Shown here: positions 59,451 to 64,000 of the stretch, piece after piece
Position numbering within the stretch: position 1 is the first letter of the stretch
How the letters are laid out: each line of letters opens with the position of its first letter
Assembly (NCBI RefSeq): GCF_037126465.1
Contig: NC_088203.1
Location: 49,866,489-49,930,488, forward strand
Direction: 5' to 3'
Length of the DNA stretch: 64,000 bases
Origin: Ornithodoros turicata
Taxonomy: Eukaryota > Arthropoda > Arachnida > Ixodida > Argasidae
The notes under the pieces: generated by a model
Told to the model about the DNA's origin: nothing
The model's input: only the letters and a program-made list of their open reading frames with translations
Database searches by the model: none
Program-made: the position numbers and the translations under genes

Positions 59451-62030
59451 TTCCGCTGTGAGGCTCTCAAGATTTTCATTACACATGAAGACTGTTTCCC
59501 ACGGGTCAGGTGACGGCGATGAGGGAAATTCATTCACCGTCGGCGATATGCGGATGGCATCGTGTCATGCTGTGTCTCCGGCGTGCCCTCGTAGGACTAA
59601 AAGTTTTGCCAACGAGACTGCTGGATTATCCAAAGCACGAGGGCATTCAGGTTTGGTAAATTTGACATCACACGGAGTGTACCCCAAAACATTTCTGCCG
59701 TTACGTTTTCTCCACTGACCGCGACGCGGATAAGGACACTAGGTATGTCCGACGCAAGCTCACCCAGTGTTTTTGTTTAAAGAGTAGTCAGCCTTACGCT
59801 CGAATGCAATCTTTGAAATTCGGTTACTCAAAGTAAAAGGGGGATTCCAAACGAAATATTTCGTAACTGACCATGTACTCTTCCAAGGCTTTCTTAAAAT
59901 CATAAGGTTACCCTGAGTTGAAATTCACTTCACTGTTCCTTTAAAGGGACTGTCGCATCCGGAACCATGGTAACGAATCCAATGTCAATGTGTTCGGTAC
60001 ACTACCACGAGCTATTGGCCGAATTTTCTCCTTCCGAAACCGCCCGGGTGATGAGGAACCGAACTTCCGAAGATCCGGTTTCGTTTTCATCCTGGAAAGC
60101 GCCAGGCCAACAACATCGCGTGATGTAAGGTGGAATCTGGCTAATCCGCGGTGAAGGACGCTGTCGTCTGCCGCCAAGCCTGGGGCTGCTTTATTTTTTT
60201 CCTGCACGTCGCCCGTACCCGGTAAACAGAAGGACTTCATGGCTTCTACTGACGTCTCACAGCTACATGCCAAGACAAAATAACTTAAAAGAAGGAAACG
60301 AAAAACAAAGAAAAAAACGGTCCTTTTCAGGTCCACCCAAGCGTTTGCGCAGAGGCTGACAACAACAACTTTATTGAGAGATGATGAATGATGCTGATGC
60401 AGCGTTGACATTAAGCCCTTGTTTCCTTTTTTGCAATGCTGCTGGCTACTACATTACTACTACATTACTGCTGGTTGAATGTAAAATGATGCACCTGCCT
60501 CCAGACATTAAAGGGGCTACCAGGGATGTAGTGTCAATTCAACAGAAAAGCTGCATGTTCTACGAGGCACTGTCACATAAGCATTGACCAAATTTGCTGT
60601 CCTATGAGCTTTGATAGGATATGCCGTAGATAGCAAGAGGTCTCTTACTGTAAAAGGGAGGTGCATTATTCGAGTAGTGGGGTCTGAGGCATGAGGGTCA
60701 TTTCACGATGTACTAACCCTTCCAAAAATTTTACACTTGGTTGCGCCTAGAGATCGATCCAGATCCCCCAGAACACCCAGAGTTTTTTTTTTTCCTGTGT
60801 ACCACTGCTATAATGTAACCGCAGCCCCAATTTTTTTTTTTTGCAACACTCCCCCAAGCTTGAGGTTATCGGTGAACTACTGATTGTGCGTTTGGAAAAG
60901 GTAAGTGAAGGTGGAACTCGTCTACCCCATGTTAATTACCCGAAGTTCATGAAACCGTCCATGCAAATGCAAACAACACACAATTCTAGATTTTCATCGC
61001 AATTGAACTTACGAAGCTGTTTTTTTTTCCTTTTTTTTTGTGAGTCCCCGCTTCAGATCCCGAGGGACATTGCCAGAGTGGTGCACGCTGATAACTGTCT
61101 GTGCATAGCAAATAATAAATATCTGTGCATGAAGAGTTGGATGTGGACTTGTGCAATGGCTCTTGAATGGTCAACACTCAGTCAACACAAAGATTTATTC
61201 ACATTTGCGTAACTTATTGCCTGTCATTATAATAATGATTATAATACAGATGAATAATAATAGACAACAGGTAATGCTCTGCCAAGGATCTCTGAAGTTA
61301 GTCTTCAAAGCTGTTTTCAAAACAGTGGTGCTAAAAAATTGGATCAATGACAGGTATCAAAATTTGTTTTGCTGTATCAAGGCAGAACAATCTTCCGTGG
61401 AAATGACAAATTGTGGACATTCCCAGACAGACGCATCACTTACTATGATAACGAGGTGTAACTGTACCATTAGTGAGTTATGAAACATTACATGATATTA
61501 TTTGACGTGTTATATCCCTCACATGCTATGCCAACGATAAGAAGCATTACACTACCATTAAAAGTATAACTGTCACTTATGGCCAGGTAGTTTATTGCTC
61601 CTGCATATTTCTTTGCACTTCTCGGGATTACTGTGGTAACACAGATTCTGTTTCTCACTTCTCAATTGGAAACTACACAAGCCTGCTATGGTGTAGGTGT
61701 GAACAGGAAATGAGGCACACTAATGATGATAGCCCTGATAGAACCGGGATTGAAAAAACGTTGGCGAATCATGCGGACGACACACCCAGGTATCTGTCGT
61801 CTGTTTCTCGGTCCAAGAAATCTCCAAACTCAGCTTGTAAACACACAATAAGCAGTGAAACTGACGTAGCTGTAAAAAGAAAGGACACTTTCCTAAACAC
61901 GTATCGTGGGTACATACCGTAGGCGAAGACTGCTATCGTCGCTGCAATACTGAGGTGGATACACCACCAGAAGTTCTGGCCGAAGACAGAGAGCTGCCCA
62001 GGGAGCACATGGTGGGCTAGTAGCCGTCTA
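59451..62030. other. Gap: no gene supported
   Basis: Frames of 110-156 residues exist (for example 59941-60411 minus), but none has recognisable motifs, and 59935-59960 (TTTAAAGGGACTGTCGC) looks like the end of a repeat. Long T-runs occur at 60785 and 60830. Confidence 0.35.
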
Positions 62031-62350
62031 AATGAGTCTGAAAAAAGAGATAAGGAATGTCTATAGAATGTCTAGACACTAGACAAAATGTCAAGCATCT
62101 GTTCACTAGACGTTAAATAACACGTCTAACGTTACGCCACCTAGCCATCTAGCTCTAGACATCCGATGTCTATGTACCTAGCCGAGATTGTCATTCTTTT
62201 GACCTGATGCCTGGAACAGGGTCAGACACTTATCCATGTATTAGACATGAAGTCTACAGCTAGACCAATTTTATCCCTCCATTCAGGCGACAGGTCTAGG
62301 ATTATACATTTCCTGTACCTTACTTTAGCCACCCTTAGACGTACATTAGA
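62030..62350. repeat. CTAGAC-rich tract
   Basis: The hexamers CTAGAC, GTCTAG, TAGACA and TGTCTA occur more than ten times in 320 bases on both strands (for example ATGTCTAGACACTAGACAAA, CTAGCTCTAGACATCC, GACATGAAGTCTACAGCTAG). It is probably part of a short DNA element with subterminal repeats; I cannot define its ends. Confidence 0.45.
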
Positions 62351-64000
62351 CCATGACTAGTCCTGCTACCGTCCTGGCATGGATTCATGCAGAAATGTGA
62401 TATAATTGATAGCAACATGGATCTCAGCATGAACATTTATTCACAGTAAACCACACACGAAGTCTATGGTACAAACCTCAGTCTCAAAATGGATTGACTT
62501 TGCTGCCAAGCAGGCGTCTTGTGTTTTGACTGATGACTGTTGAATTGGCAACAGGGTGTTGAAGGTCACCTCATTCCTTTCTTGCAATGAGTGATTGTTG
62601 GTTCTGCAGCACTGTCTCCAATGACTCACTGTGGCTAGAAAATAGAACAAAACATGTCAGAAAGCATTATGTACCCTGCTAGTTCGAACTAGTTTGTTTA
62701 GTGGCTATGCACACTCTTTCACGGGATGCTTGTCTGGCCACATAAGAGCAAAAACTGTATCAACACTGATCTGAGAGACACATACAGAAAAGAAGCTGCA
62801 CGTACAAAAATTACAGGACTGTTACAGCTACACAACACGAATTGCAGAAACAGCTGAAAATCTGTTTGTGCGTGACTACCTGATGTGGACGCTGCCCGGA
62901 TCTCAGGGAAACGAAGATGTAACAGCTGTCGCTGTGAAAGACACCTGGTGAAAGTGCATCAATGTGACAGGCGTTTTCTCGTGATGCACGACCTTACCTG
63001 GTCGAGCAGGCGAGTGCGAAGCACTCCATGATTGGCGCAGCACTTCCATCACTGCGTTACGCTAAAACAACAACTGTGCTGCTCTCATAACTTTGGTGCA
63101 AAAATTCTGTAAAGGATAAAAATAAGCACTGTGTATATTATAAAAGACAATACAAAGCAAGAACTGTATCACCACGTCAAATATTATAGGGCTTATTCAC
63201 ATGACGTCATCCACAGGAGAACACTGTCGCTAGCAGGCAGATTTGCTGCCATCGGCCACCATATTGTAGATCCCAGCCAAGCTCTTACCCATATTATACT
63301 CACCGTATATCTGGTGTTTAAAACTTGTCGCCCTGTGATTTGTAGAATATCCAAGCAATTTCCATGTTTTCGGTGTTAATAGTCACCTAAAAAGCATAAT
63401 GCAGCGAACAAATGCAAGGACGTAACATTGAGGAACCTATAGTATAGCGCTGAGGTGACTTCACTGAATAAACCCTTTAGCATCTCAAATCTTGCACTAC
63501 TGCCAGATAGCTGTTTGGGTGAAGTAAGACGGAATGACATAGTGACGCTGTTCTCCATACAATACCAAGGATGTTTCAAAACGACTAAGCACAGAAATAC
63601 TAGTTTTGTACTCTTTGATGAATATTTTGTCTGCTGCCCATACATGTTGTGCGGTTCTTTAGCAAGCTTCTGGCAGTCCTTTCTTCTACATCGCACTTCC
63701 CTACTGACTTTCACAGCATCTGAAAAAAAGTTCCATTTCGTTAACCGCACAACAGCCATGTAAATGGAAAGCAGTTACAGCCTTCCACCAACTACTGTAT
63801 TTGCAATACTTTGTTTACAAGAGGCTCCCTCTAGAGTAAGATTAGGGGGCACATCGAACATCAGAAACATTGGAGGAGAACACTGTCACACGTCAGAGAC
63901 AACTGCTTCCCCTTACCTCACAGGGAACTATTAAGCTTATGTGCAAATAAATGTTTCCTAGGGTGGGTTACCACTATTTTCATATCCACCGATGCAAGGT
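62351..64000. other. Gap: no gene supported
   Basis: The frame at 63376-63759 (minus, 127 residues) is overlapped by an equally long plus frame and has no recognised domain. A TGACGTCA lies at 63202-63209. Confidence 0.35.

Noticed and set aside
59941..60411. 156-residue minus-strand frame
   Set aside because: No recognisable motif, and its ends look like repeat sequence (TTTAAAGGGACTGTCGC).
63376..63759. 127-residue minus-strand frame
   Set aside because: Overlapped by an equally long plus-strand frame; no domain or splice evidence.

Overview
This window looks like repeat-rich animal nuclear DNA, most likely from a hard tick (Ixodidae). That is inferred from the mix of families: a GIY-YIG Penelope-like element, a Ty3 gag of the arthropod DUF7041 type, THAP, FLYWCH and P2X7-like fragments, and a SINE-like 3' tail of the kind common in tick genomes. 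Coding parts are split by introns with GT/AG ends, and there are no operons or ribosome binding sites. I recognise no tRNA, rRNA or CRISPR locus. Most short open frames here are chance or lie inside repeats.

Layout: 1-8.06 kb is a chain of foldback (inverted) repeats with no recognisable protein. A decayed Ty3 gag follows (8.1-8.7 kb), then two exons of an ABCA-type ABC transporter (10.75-11.13 kb) and a decayed I-clade LINE with RNase H (12.5-14.2 kb). At 16202-24987 there is one 8.8-kb foldback element bounded by an 8-bp target duplication. It hosts a second repeat that begins CCCAAGTAACAC. A third repeat with that start leads into a 161-bp satellite (25.2-27.5 kb).

The most interesting block is 28.5-41.5 kb. 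A broken multi-exon transposase of the CACTA/Transposase_21-like kind lies on the minus strand (28556-34919), facing away from a complete 8-exon, 335-residue DUF4806 gene on the plus strand (37475-40689). A head-to-head Penelope dimer with a 15-bp target duplication interrupts the transposase. The space between the two start codons is filled by nested small elements. I propose that the two genes are one two-gene DNA transposon, or its remains.

From 41.7 to 49.9 kb there are further TIR elements (CACTGTTAG ends with GGTATA subterminal repeats; two TA-flanked elements) and a 5'-LTR-bearing but truncated Ty3 retrotransposon (46.3-48.8 kb). From 50.7 to 64 kb I see two unidentified coding-like exon sets, a THAP exon, a FLYWCH-like exon, a broken P2X7-like domain and mostly unassignable sequence.
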